From: JALYTZ01 sp036559125
GTDB taxonomy: Bacteria; Vulcanimicrobiota; Vulcanimicrobiia; Vulcanimicrobiales; Vulcanimicrobiaceae
Direction of reading: 5' to 3'
Assembly (NCBI GenBank): GCA_036559125.1
Contig: DATBTT010000089.1
Coordinates: forward strand, 1-25,059
Length of the DNA: 25,059 nucleotides
The notes under the pieces were generated by a model. The model was not told the DNA's origin. It worked only from the letters and a program-made list of their open reading frames with translations, and searched no databases. Position 1 is the first letter of the stretch. Every line of letters starts with the position of its first letter. Below are positions 1 to 6,549 of this stretch, piece after piece. A program made the position numbers and the translations under genes.

Positions 1-248
1 CTCCCGCCGGTGTACTCGACAACCGTGTCGCCGGGCTTTAACCGCCCGTCTTCTTCCGCTCGCGAGATCGCGGTAACGGCCATGCGATCCTTCATGCTGC
101 CGGTCGGGTTTTGCGATTCAAGCTTGACGGCGATACGCGCACAATTCGGAGGAACTACGCTGCGCAGTTCCACCAACCCAGTGTTGCCGACCGCTTCCAA
201 TATGGAGGGTTTCACACTCGCGGCTTCGGCGCTTTGCTCTACCTCCAC
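1..248 (-). CDS. Cysteine synthase family PLP enzyme, N-terminal part (runs off left edge)
   Basis: Reading the minus strand from about 248 down to 1 gives an open frame with the fold-type II PLP signature of cysteine synthase/cystathionine beta-synthase enzymes: ILEAVGNTGLVEL, then NPTGSMKDRMA, then DGRLKPGDTVVEYTGG at the edge. The Lys in SMKDR is the expected Schiff-base lysine, and the final Gly-rich loop is the start of the substrate-binding loop. Family role: beta-replacement on O-acetylserine or a related substrate. The usual GNTPLV is GNTGLV here. The start is uncertain. GTG at 248 has an AGG about 8 nt upstream; GTG at 215 is the alternative with a poorer ribosome site. The gene is divergent from the NTF2-like gene at 306. 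About three quarters of the enzyme lies outside the window, so the exact substrate cannot be told. Confidence 0.85.
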   Translation of the reverse strand, partial: MEVEQSAEAASVKPSILEAVGNTGLVELRSVVPPNCARIAVKLESQNPTGSMKDRMAVTAISRAEEDGRLKPGDTVVEYTGG

Positions 249-305
249 TGCTCGGACCTGCGGGCTTGGGAAGATGTGGCTGCGCCGTCGAAACGTCGCG
301 CGAGA

Positions 306-740
306 ATGAACGACAAAGCCGCAATCGATCTCTTAACCAAGCGCTTCTACTCGCTGTTCACCAATCGTGACGGCCGCGCGCCGAACGTCGCGGGAATCCA
401 CGAGATATTCATCGCCGAAGGCGTGATCGTGAAAACCTGCGGTGAATTTCCGGTCGTCTACGACTTGAAGGGGTTTATCGAGCCGCGCGAACGCCTGTTG
501 CGCGATGGCCAACTCCTCGAGTTCGAAGAGGAAGAAGTGCGAGAGCGCACGTCGATCGTGGGTTACGTCGCGCAGCGCTTCAGTGCGTACCGCAAATCCG
601 GGGTGCTGCGGGGCGAGCCGTTCGAGGGCCGCGGCATCAAGACCATGCAATTCGTCCGCGCGAACGGCACGTGGAAGATGAGTGCCGTAGCCTGGGATGA
701 CGAACGCGACGGATTCGCGCTCGATCTCGATGATTTTTAG
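306..740 (+). CDS. NTF2-like (SnoaL/DUF4440-type) protein
   Basis: This 144-residue soluble protein starts MNDKAAIDLL. The frame is open further upstream, but that part overlaps the divergent cysteine-synthase gene and has no protein-like character, so the ATG at 306 is preferred; its ribosome site is weak. The size, an N-terminal helix pair (AAIDLLTKRFYSLF), and a C-terminal strand pair around TMQFVRANGTWKMSAVAWDDERDG are typical of NTF2-like cone-fold proteins. No catalytic residues can be assigned, and members of the family range from enzymes to ligand-binding domains. The stop is only 13 nt from the end of the convergent epimerase gene. The function is unknown. Confidence 0.7.
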   Translation: MNDKAAIDLLTKRFYSLFTNRDGRAPNVAGIHEIFIAEGVIVKTCGEFPVVYDLKGFIEPRERLLRDGQLLEFEEEEVRERTSIVGYVAQRFSAYRKSGVLRGEPFEGRGIKTMQFVRANGTWKMSAVAWDDERDGFALDLDDF

Positions 741-753
741 AATGAATCCATTC

Positions 754-1704
754 TCAACTGCTTTTGGCCATTGCGCCGCTCTGACCAATTTGCGCAAAGG
801 CGTCAGCGTATCCGAGTAAAGGATCCGGATGGCGCGGTCGCCATCCCGTGGTATTCTTGAACAATGCGTTGGACATACGAACCGATCTTGTCATCCACTT
901 CCACGGATAGCCCATTGCTAACGGGCCCATGAATGCCGGCAATCGCATCGGTTTAGGTGCACCGGCCATTCGCGCTGCGCCATATAGGAAGTCTGCCCAT
1001 TTCTGCGGATTGTCGTCGCAGACGTTATACACCCCTGAGGCAGCACTTAACGCGTTTACGACGGCATCCGCCGCATCTTCGATATGCAGTGACGGAACAT
1101 AATAGTCGCCTGGTCCGATAATCGGCAACATGCGTTTATGCAAAAGCCGCATAATTTCACCGGTAAAGCCGTTGGAGGCACCATAAAAACCGCCGAAACG
1201 CAGGGTGATACCACGTCCACCTTCACGCGCAAAGCGTTGAGCCTGCCGCTCGCTTTCGAGTATCGCCTTCAATGTGTCTACGCCTTCATCGTCGGAGGGG
1301 AACTGCTCGGTGACCCATCGATCGCCGCCCGACCGGTATGCCGCAAAGAACGATTCCGTTACGTAAACCTGAACGTGCTCCGCGATGGCTGCGTCTACGA
1401 TCGATTGTGCCCCGACGGATCGTAAACGATTCGTCTCGTTAGATACCGCCTTATCTCGCATTTGCATGAGCGACTTTGGAAGTTTGGTCGTCAGCCGAAT
1501 GACCGCATCCATGCCACGCATAGCAAGCCGTAAAGCATCCCGATCGTAAATGTCTACGTCAAGTGCTTCTACGCCGATTTGCTGCAATGAGTCGCGAGAC
1601 TGCACCGAACGAGCAGTGGATCTGACCTCGTGACCTGCGGCAACTAACCTCGTAACGGTTGGTGCGCCGACGGCGCCCGTACCTCCAACGACCAAGACCT
1701 TCAT
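754..1704 (-). CDS. NAD(P)-dependent epimerase/dehydratase-like (atypical extended SDR)
   Basis: The protein has 316 residues. It opens with a Rossmann strand and dinucleotide-binding loop, MKVLVVGGTGAVG (GxxGxxG at residues 7-13), followed by VTRLVAAGHEVRSTARS, whose Arg suggests NADP preference. ALDVDIYDRDAL and GMDAVIRLTTKLP are the next Rossmann strands. A YIGPG-like segment (IIGPGDYYVPSLHIEDAADAVVNAL) matches the substrate-side region of extended SDRs. The canonical YxxxK pair is not clear, so it may be an atypical SDR that acts as a redox sensor or NmrA-like regulator rather than a sugar epimerase. The ATG at 1704 has a GGGAGG upstream (spacing about 11 nt). It is convergent with the NTF2-like gene and divergent from the acetyltransferase. 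Confidence 0.8.
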   Translation of the reverse strand: MKVLVVGGTGAVGAPTVTRLVAAGHEVRSTARSVQSRDSLQQIGVEALDVDIYDRDALRLAMRGMDAVIRLTTKLPKSLMQMRDKAVSNETNRLRSVGAQSIVDAAIAEHVQVYVTESFFAAYRSGGDRWVTEQFPSDDEGVDTLKAILESERQAQRFAREGGRGITLRFGGFYGASNGFTGEIMRLLHKRMLPIIGPGDYYVPSLHIEDAADAVVNALSAASGVYNVCDDNPQKWADFLYGAARMAGAPKPMRLPAFMGPLAMGYPWKWMTRSVRMSNALFKNTTGWRPRHPDPLLGYADAFAQIGQSGAMAKSS

Positions 1705-1867
1705 CAGCTAAAAATACCTCCCGCCGTCATGCGTGAATCGTAACGTAGGGTACGCTCCGGACACATGACGTTGTAAAACCGAGTTTGTGACATGTAAGGG
1801 TCTCCACCGGGTGCGGCGCCGCTCCCGGCGAAGCACCCAGACCCATGCACCAGAAGCGCGGTTAGCG

Positions 1868-2377
1868 ATGACCCCGACGAGCATCACTCTGCACCCGTGG
1901 GCCGACGACGATCTTGCGCTTCTCCATATGACGCTGGGGAACGCGACGATGATGAAACACCTCGGCGGAGTCGAGACTCCGGAACAAATCACCGCGCGCC
2001 ACCAACGGTACTTGAGGGGCTCGGGCGGGGGAGGCATGTTTACGATTCGGATTGACGGTGGCGCCGTCATTGCGGGAAGCATCGGTTTTTGGGATCGCGC
2101 GTGGCAGGGTGAGGACGTCTACGAAGCCGGCTGGATGGTCCTTGCGCAGTACGCCGGACGAGGGATCGCAACCGCAGGCGCTCGCACAATAATTCGCTAC
2201 GCAAAGGCTGAGGGGCGGCACCGCTTCGTGCACGCCTATCCGTCCGTAGAGAATCAGGCTTCGAATGCGGTATGCCGGAGTGCGGGCTTCACGAATCTGG
2301 GCGCATGCATGTTTGAATATCCAAAGGGACGTTTCATGCAGTGCGCCGACTGGTGTGTTAATTTGCGGGGCGACTAA
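1868..2377 (+). CDS. GNAT family N-acetyltransferase (RimJ/RimL-like)
   Basis: This 169-residue protein starts MTPTSITLHPWADDDLALLH. A longer in-frame start at 1787 (GTG) would add an Arg-rich, low-quality leader, so the ATG at 1868 is chosen. The acetyl-CoA pyrophosphate loop is visible as QYAGRGIATAGAR (about residues 97-109; Q/R-x-x-G-x-G/A class), and the downstream SVENQASNAVCRSAGF matches the conserved Asn/Ser helix of RimJ/RimL-type enzymes. The family transfers an acetyl group from acetyl-CoA to amino groups of proteins, antibiotics or small amines; the substrate cannot be predicted. The gene stands alone between the epimerase-like gene and the blaI module. Confidence 0.82.
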   Translation: MTPTSITLHPWADDDLALLHMTLGNATMMKHLGGVETPEQITARHQRYLRGSGGGGMFTIRIDGGAVIAGSIGFWDRAWQGEDVYEAGWMVLAQYAGRGIATAGARTIIRYAKAEGRHRFVHAYPSVENQASNAVCRSAGFTNLGACMFEYPKGRFMQCADWCVNLRGD

Positions 2378-2589
2378 AACGTGGCCAAAGGTTCACGCGG
2401 GTGTGATTTTCCATAGTGGCGACTTTCCCCGTGGAGTCGAGCGCGATCGTCACGTCGGCATTGCCCAGGCCCCGGTCGCGCGTTCCTCGACACACGAAGC
2501 TCACCATCTCACCTAAGACCGCAGATTTCCCGAAAACGGGTGGTCAGCGCTGCGTTCTCCGCCGCAGGATGTGCGATCCGCCGAATAAT

Positions 2590-2644
2590 ATTAGATATCT
2601 AATTGACATCGGCACGTAGACTATGTATTCTACCATTAGAATAC
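2590..2644 (+). promoter_or_regulatory. Promoter with two palindromic operators upstream of blaI-like gene
   Basis: A sigma70-type promoter reads TTGACA (2603-2608), 17 bp spacer, TATTCT (2626-2631). A perfect 14-bp palindrome ATTAGATATCTAAT (2590-2603) abuts the -35. A perfect inverted repeat GTATTCTA-ccat-TAGAATAC (2625-2644) covers the -10. BlaI/MecI repressors are known to bind palindromes overlapping their own promoters, so autoregulation is a strong inference. The sequences share TAGA/TCTA half-site cores but are not the classic TACA/TGTA blaI operator. Confidence 0.75.
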
Positions 2645-2666
2645 TAATTGTCGTGAGCGGAGGCCG

Positions 2667-3053
2667 ATGTCGCGTAAAAAATCGCCGGTTCTCACCGACC
2701 ACGAGCTGCGGCTCATGGACGTTCTGTGGCGTAACGGGCGTGCCACGGTGGCAGAGGTCGTGGGCGGGCTAGCATTGCCGCCGCTTACCTACAGCACGGT
2801 CCTGACCACCCTGCGGACGCTCGAGCAGAAGGGGCACATCGCGCACGAGGAAGAGGGGCGCGCCTTCGTCTACCGCCCGCTCATCGGACGCGCGGATGCG
2901 GCAAAGTCGGCACTACGCTTCTTGTTAGGCCGCTTCTTCGGAGACTCACCGGGCGCCCTAGCGGTCGCGTTGCTCGACGACGCCCAACTGGGCAATGACG
3001 ACGTCGCGAAGATTCGTCGGATTTTAGCTAAGCAACGGAGACCGGGCAAATGA
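2667..3053 (+). CDS. BlaI/MecI family transcriptional repressor
   Basis: At 128 residues this is the usual length for the family. The N-terminal winged helix spans about residues 8-75: LTDHELRLMDVLWRNGRATVAEV, then the recognition helix region LTYSTVLTTLRTLEQKG and the wing HEEEGRAFVYRP. The C-terminal half (residues 78-128) would be the dimerisation domain. BlaI-type repressors bind as dimers and are inactivated when a partner M56 protease is triggered. That partner is encoded immediately downstream with an ATGA overlap. The ribosome site GGAGG (2659-2663) is close to the ATG (3 nt). The operators at 2590-2644 indicate self-repression of this two-gene unit. The regulated targets beyond itself are unknown; no beta-lactamase gene is in the window. 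Confidence 0.9.
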   Translation: MSRKKSPVLTDHELRLMDVLWRNGRATVAEVVGGLALPPLTYSTVLTTLRTLEQKGHIAHEEEGRAFVYRPLIGRADAAKSALRFLLGRFFGDSPGALAVALLDDAQLGNDDVAKIRRILAKQRRPGK

Positions 3054-4324
3054 TTGTGGCGATACTTTTCAATGAACTCGTGCAAGGTGCTGCAATCGTT
3101 GCCATTACGTACCTTGCCGTACGATGCGTGTCCGAGCGCAATGCGGCCACGCGTCATGCATTGTGGTTCTCCGGACTGCTGGCGCTTGTCTTCGTTCCCC
3201 TATTGACGATCGTGTCGAACGTGGGAGCACGGCTTGTCGATGTGTTGCGGCCTTCCGGTGGGGTCCACGCGACTACCGTCTGGCTCATACCCGCCGGAAC
3301 GATTGCCCACGATGCGACGCAATTGGCCGCTCCCGTCGCCAGCTGGATCATCGCGGTGTGGCTTATAGGGGCCGCCGTCCAAGGATCCCGCCTCGTGGCA
3401 AGCCTCCTGTGGATCGAGCGCATTCGTCGAAACGCCGCGCCACTCGACATTTGCGGCGAATGCGTGCTCGTATCGACTGACGTCACGATCCCGATCGCCG
3501 CGGGGCTGCTAAAACCAGTCGTCATCATTCCCAAAATGGTCGTCGAGACGCTCGCACCAAATGACTTGGAGCGCGTTGTGGCGCACGAGCGCGCGCACAT
3601 CCGCCGCAAAGATATACTAGGTAATTTAATCCAGCGTTCGATGGAAGCGGTTCTCTTCTTCAATCCTTGCGTCTATATTATCGGTCGCAATCTCATTAAC
3701 GAACGCGAATCTGCATGCGACGACGTAGCCGTGCAGCAAACCGGTGCGGTCACTGACTATGCGGAATGCCTAGCCTCGCTCGCGCAGAGTGTCCGCCGTC
3801 GACAGGCGCCCCTTCTCACGCCGAGCGCGCTCGGCTCTCGCAACGCCCTTGTCGCGCGCATCGAGCGTCTGGCTCGCAACGGCGCCTCCGGCGCAACGTC
3901 ACTCAATTACTACCCGATTGGAGGAACTATCGTGGTGTTCGCGATCCTGACCCTCGCGCTTCAGGCGTTGTCTCCGGCCTCGGCTGCGCCAACATACACG
4001 TCCCCGGCATTCCTCTCAGGAGGATCGGTTGTCGCTGCGGCTGCGTGTACCGTGCCGAATGCCGACGCACGCGTTATAACACCGGTGCCACCCGCGATTC
4101 CCGATTCCGCCGCTCATTTGCGCGGAGCCGTCGACATCATCGTGACGATCGCATCGACTGGGCACGTTTCCAGTGCGGCCGTCGAGCACTCCAGCGGTAA
4201 TCCGAAGGCCGATGCGGCGGTGCTGAAAGCAGCGAAAACCTCGACCTATTCGCCGGCACGAAAAGACTGCAAGCCGGTCGTAGGCCGGTACCTTTTCCAC
4301 GCGACATTTAAACCGAACTCGTAG
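3050..4324 (+). CDS. M56 (BlaR1-like) membrane metallopeptidase with C-terminal TonB-like domain
   Basis: The gene encodes 424 residues and overlaps the blaI-like stop by ATGA. Hydrophobic segments lie near residues 1-25, 36-58, 90-115 and 200-215, with another at about 294-312. The zinc protease motif is HERAH (H179, E180, H183), and the third ligand is probably E220 in NERESACDD, matching the ExxCD pattern of BlaR1/MecR1. After the last membrane segment, BlaR1 would carry a penicillin-binding sensor. Here residues about 345-424 instead read like a TonB C-terminal domain (VDIIVTIASTGHVSSAAVEHSSG...DAAVLKAAKTSTYSPARKD). The inferred role is to sense an envelope signal and inactivate the upstream repressor; the ligand is not beta-lactam by any evidence here. 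The fold assignment for the C-terminus is by pattern only. Confidence 0.87.
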   Translation: MIVAILFNELVQGAAIVAITYLAVRCVSERNAATRHALWFSGLLALVFVPLLTIVSNVGARLVDVLRPSGGVHATTVWLIPAGTIAHDATQLAAPVASWIIAVWLIGAAVQGSRLVASLLWIERIRRNAAPLDICGECVLVSTDVTIPIAAGLLKPVVIIPKMVVETLAPNDLERVVAHERAHIRRKDILGNLIQRSMEAVLFFNPCVYIIGRNLINERESACDDVAVQQTGAVTDYAECLASLAQSVRRRQAPLLTPSALGSRNALVARIERLARNGASGATSLNYYPIGGTIVVFAILTLALQALSPASAAPTYTSPAFLSGGSVVAAAACTVPNADARVITPVPPAIPDSAAHLRGAVDIIVTIASTGHVSSAAVEHSSGNPKADAAVLKAAKTSTYSPARKDCKPVVGRYLFHATFKPNS

Positions 4325-4644
4325 CGCGCAGCGCTGAATCGATATCTCTTGACGTCTGCGCCCTGACGCTACGTCCTGCAGCGTGAGCCGAGGTCCGGGG
4401 ACTCGGCGATAGCATAGTTCTTGGGTCGTCGCTGTCCGCCAACGCAGGCGGCTCGCGCGCGTCGAGTTCAACCTGAGCGCGGAGCGATGGAGCGCGCGAC
4501 GTTATCCAGTTGATGCCGGAGCCGCTCATCCTCTCGTTCGAGAAATGCCGCGATAGGATCGACCTTCGTTCGAAATGTCGGTAGCAATCGCTGGCAGCAC
4601 CTACTCTTTCCGTACCGGGATCATTCCCAGGTGGTTAAGTTTGG
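4325..4644. other. Intergenic region without convincing gene
   Basis: There is no gene I can defend here. A bulged hairpin GCCGAG-g-TC / GA-CTCGGC (4387-4407) and a smaller ACGCT/AGCGT hairpin (4366-4384) follow the M56 gene. Neither has a U-tract, so any terminator role is doubtful. On the minus strand a 39-codon frame (4587-4468, TTG start) encodes a charged helix-like peptide (VDPIAAFLEREDERLRHQL); it may be a remnant or chance. Confidence 0.4.
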
Positions 4645-4677
4645 TTGACATTATGTTGCTATTATAGTACATTATGT
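4645..4677 (+). promoter_or_regulatory. Promoter flanked by 9-bp direct repeats, upstream of 4-TM/XRE pair
   Basis: TTGACA (4645-4650) is followed, after a 17-bp spacer, by TACATT (4668-4673); TATAGT at 4663 is a better -10 hexamer but is spaced only 12 bp. The 9-mer ACATTATGT occurs at 4648-4656 and again at 4669-4677. The copies are 21 bp apart, two helical turns, so they lie on the same DNA face, and they overlap the -35 and -10. They are plausible binding sites for the XRE regulator encoded in the operon. Confidence 0.6.
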
Positions 4678-4715
4678 CGATGCAACCTAACATACGCCTT
4701 CGAAGGGAACGCTCA

Positions 4716-5138
4716 ATGCCCTATAGAGAGAAAACCGCCTGGCTCTCGCTTCTGGCAATGCTTGCGGCCTTTGTTCCGTACTTCACGATAGCAGCGGCCG
4801 GGCCGCAGACGGGGCAAATGCCTGACTTGCATCAGTTGGCATTATTCGCTGCCGCCGTGACGCTACAAGTGGTTATTCTTGCGGCCGGCCATGCATATCT
4901 TCGCATAGCATCGCGAGACGATGACGTAGTGCCGCCCGACGAACGCGACCGCGAGATCGAAAGGCGAGCAATCACATGGGCATACTACGTGCTCATCTCC
5001 GGCATGATTATCGTAGGATTCGTCTTGCCTTTTACTGCACGCGGTTGGGAAATCGTGAATGCGGCGCTGCTGGTCATCGTAGCCGCGGAAGCCGTACACT
5101 ACGGCAGCATCGGCCTCAGCTATCGCAGGCAGGCATGA
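4716..5138 (+). CDS. Four-TM membrane protein of unknown function, paired with XRE regulator
   Basis: This protein has 140 residues, starting MPYREKTAWLSLLAM. An in-frame ATG exists at 4674, but it falls inside the promoter -10/direct repeat. The ATG at 4716 has AAGGGA 8 nt upstream, so it is preferred. Four hydrophobic segments are visible, at about residues 7-27, 40-62, 88-108 and 113-131, with a charged cytoplasmic-type loop RDDDVVPPDERDREIERR between TM2 and TM3. Small 4-TM proteins translationally coupled to a short XRE regulator are a recurring arrangement, often annotated DUF2178-like. The partner function is unknown, and the membrane protein might control or be controlled by the regulator. 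The stop overlaps the next start (ATGA). Confidence 0.78.
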   Translation: MPYREKTAWLSLLAMLAAFVPYFTIAAAGPQTGQMPDLHQLALFAAAVTLQVVILAAGHAYLRIASRDDDVVPPDERDREIERRAITWAYYVLISGMIIVGFVLPFTARGWEIVNAALLVIVAAEAVHYGSIGLSYRRQA

Positions 5139-5359
5139 TTCAAGGATCGATTACGAACCGCATTCGGGAGTTGCGTTTTCATGCCGGCGAGATGTCGCAG
5201 GCCGAGCTCGGTCAACGCATCGGCGTCACCCGACAAACCGTCGCGGCGATCGAGGCCGGTAAATACGCTCCTTCCCTCGGGGCGGCGTTCCGTATTGCGC
5301 ACGTATTTAACGTACCATTGAACGAGGTATTTTCTTGGAAGCCTTCGGCAGAAAGCTGA
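5135..5359 (+). CDS. Short XRE-family helix-turn-helix regulator
   Basis: The protein has 74 residues and consists almost entirely of a Cro/C1-type HTH: ITNRIRELRFHAGEMSQAELGQRIGVTRQTVAAIEAGKYAPSLGAAFRIAHVFNVPLNEVF, the YgzD/YozG-like form. The key HTH features are SQAELGQRIGV (helix 2), TRQTVAAIEAGKYAPS (recognition helix) and LNEVF at the end. The start is fixed by the ATGA overlap with the preceding membrane-protein gene. A longer frame upstream is a shadow of that gene. It probably binds the ACATTATGT repeats at the operon promoter; this is inference from context. Confidence 0.88.
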   Translation: MIQGSITNRIRELRFHAGEMSQAELGQRIGVTRQTVAAIEAGKYAPSLGAAFRIAHVFNVPLNEVFSWKPSAES

Positions 5360-5493
5360 CGCCAAAACGATTCTTACTACCTTGGCAATACCCGAGCAAC
5401 CGGCCCAACCTGCGATTAGTTGGTGAACTTTTTGGTTCGTACGCCGAGCTAGTGGGCTAGGAACCGTGGCGCCAAAATCCTAACACCTCTTGA

Positions 5494-6369
5494 ATGAGGC
5501 TTTTACAGCGCGCGCTTCTTGCCGTTGCCGCATTTTTGTGTTTTTCGGGCGGGCTGGGTGCTCAGGCACTCTCGCCCGAGGATATCTATCTTCGCGCCCA
5601 ACAAGCCGTGAGCGCGCTGCCGCAGCCCGACTACATTGCTTTTACGCTGCAGGACAATACGCAAAAGCAGCATTCGATCGACCAAGAACGTCTTCGTATT
5701 CTCGTTCGATCTTCGGACGGGCATGCTTTTGTCGTTCCTATTAGAGGCGCTGATGGCAATCCATCGCGCGATCAACCTGGCGTCGCTGAGACCTCGTTCG
5801 AACGCTGGACGGCGCTTTATCGCATCGGCGATTTTCCGCTGGCCGACTTTGGGTTGCGCAAACACGGATCTGGTAGGCCCGGCATCTTTGAAGCGAGCGG
5901 AACTCCACAGCCTGAGCCAACTACCAGGCCCGGTGTGCGCGTTATTGCGTCAGTTAGAGTCGTCAACATCCCCTATCGAATCGTCAACCTCGGGGATACC
6001 AGCATCGACAGCCACCCCGTGTATCACCTTGGACTGCAGCCGCGATATGACGCCGGCCACCACGTGCTACGCGAAATATGGATCGATAAAACGTCACTGT
6101 TGCCGCGCAGGTATGTCGCGGAGCGTTTCGTGGGCGGACTGATTCCGTTCCGGTACTTGGTAACCGTTAACGCCGCAGTAATCGATGGGCATCTCGTCAA
6201 TACGCACGCCGATGGTCATTTCAACGTCAACCGAGTGCTGTTGCTGCATTATTCTGGCGAAGGCCGCTGGACAGCGTCGGATGTCACATTCCCTGCGGCG
6301 CCGCCGCTTTGGCTCTTCGACCCTGCTATGTATGCGCAGCATAAGGGGGAAGCAATTCCGGTGTTCTAA
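5494..6369 (+). CDS. Secreted protein of unknown function (LolA-like outer-membrane-lipoprotein-sorting style?)
   Basis: The gene encodes 291 residues. The signal peptide MRLLQRALLAVAAFLCFSGG ends in GAQA with probable cleavage after about residue 25. The mature part begins LSPEDIYLRAQQAVSALPQPDYIAFTL and contains many beta-type segments: RIVNLGDTSIDSHPVYHLGL, REIWIDKTSLLPRRYVAERF, RYLVTVNAAVIDGHLV. This pattern of a short helix followed by strands with 'IDKTSLLP.R' resembles LolA/LolB-like half-barrels, but I cannot confirm the family. No Cys follows the signal, so it is not a lipoprotein. There is no clear ribosome site in front of the ATG. It is separated from the XRE gene by 134 bp and is probably its own unit. 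Confidence 0.68.
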   Translation: MRLLQRALLAVAAFLCFSGGLGAQALSPEDIYLRAQQAVSALPQPDYIAFTLQDNTQKQHSIDQERLRILVRSSDGHAFVVPIRGADGNPSRDQPGVAETSFERWTALYRIGDFPLADFGLRKHGSGRPGIFEASGTPQPEPTTRPGVRVIASVRVVNIPYRIVNLGDTSIDSHPVYHLGLQPRYDAGHHVLREIWIDKTSLLPRRYVAERFVGGLIPFRYLVTVNAAVIDGHLVNTHADGHFNVNRVLLLHYSGEGRWTASDVTFPAAPPLWLFDPAMYAQHKGEAIPVF

Positions 6370-6450
6370 GGTCGGATTGCGCACGTGCTCGAACAAGCGA
6401 CAAAAACGCCCTGCAAATACGGGGCATTTCTCACGCTCACACGAGTGCAT

Positions 6451-6549
6451 TGAGGCGAATCGGGAGGCGATTCACCTCATAATGTGAGGCGAATATCTTG
6501 CCAAATGAGGCGAACCGTGGGATAATACGCCTCATATTATGAGGCGATA
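6451..6549 (+). promoter_or_regulatory. Operator array (TGAGGCG) and promoter of fic gene
   Basis: Forward copies of TGAGGCG start at 6451, 6485, 6506 and 6540 (spacings 34, 21, 34), with a variant GGAGGCG at 6463. Inverted partners are CACCTCA (6473-6479) and CGCCTCA (6528-6534). This makes two dyads of identical architecture, CRCCTCA-N5-TGAGGCG, centred at 6482 and 6537. Between them lies a promoter: TTGCCA (6498-6503), 17 bp, GATAAT (6521-6526). The second dyad covers the likely transcription start and the fic start codon. Confidence 0.75.

Noticed and set aside
10..309. Plus-strand open frame at the left edge
   Set aside because: It is the antisense shadow of the cysteine-synthase-like gene, whose NPTGSMKDR motif is on the minus strand.
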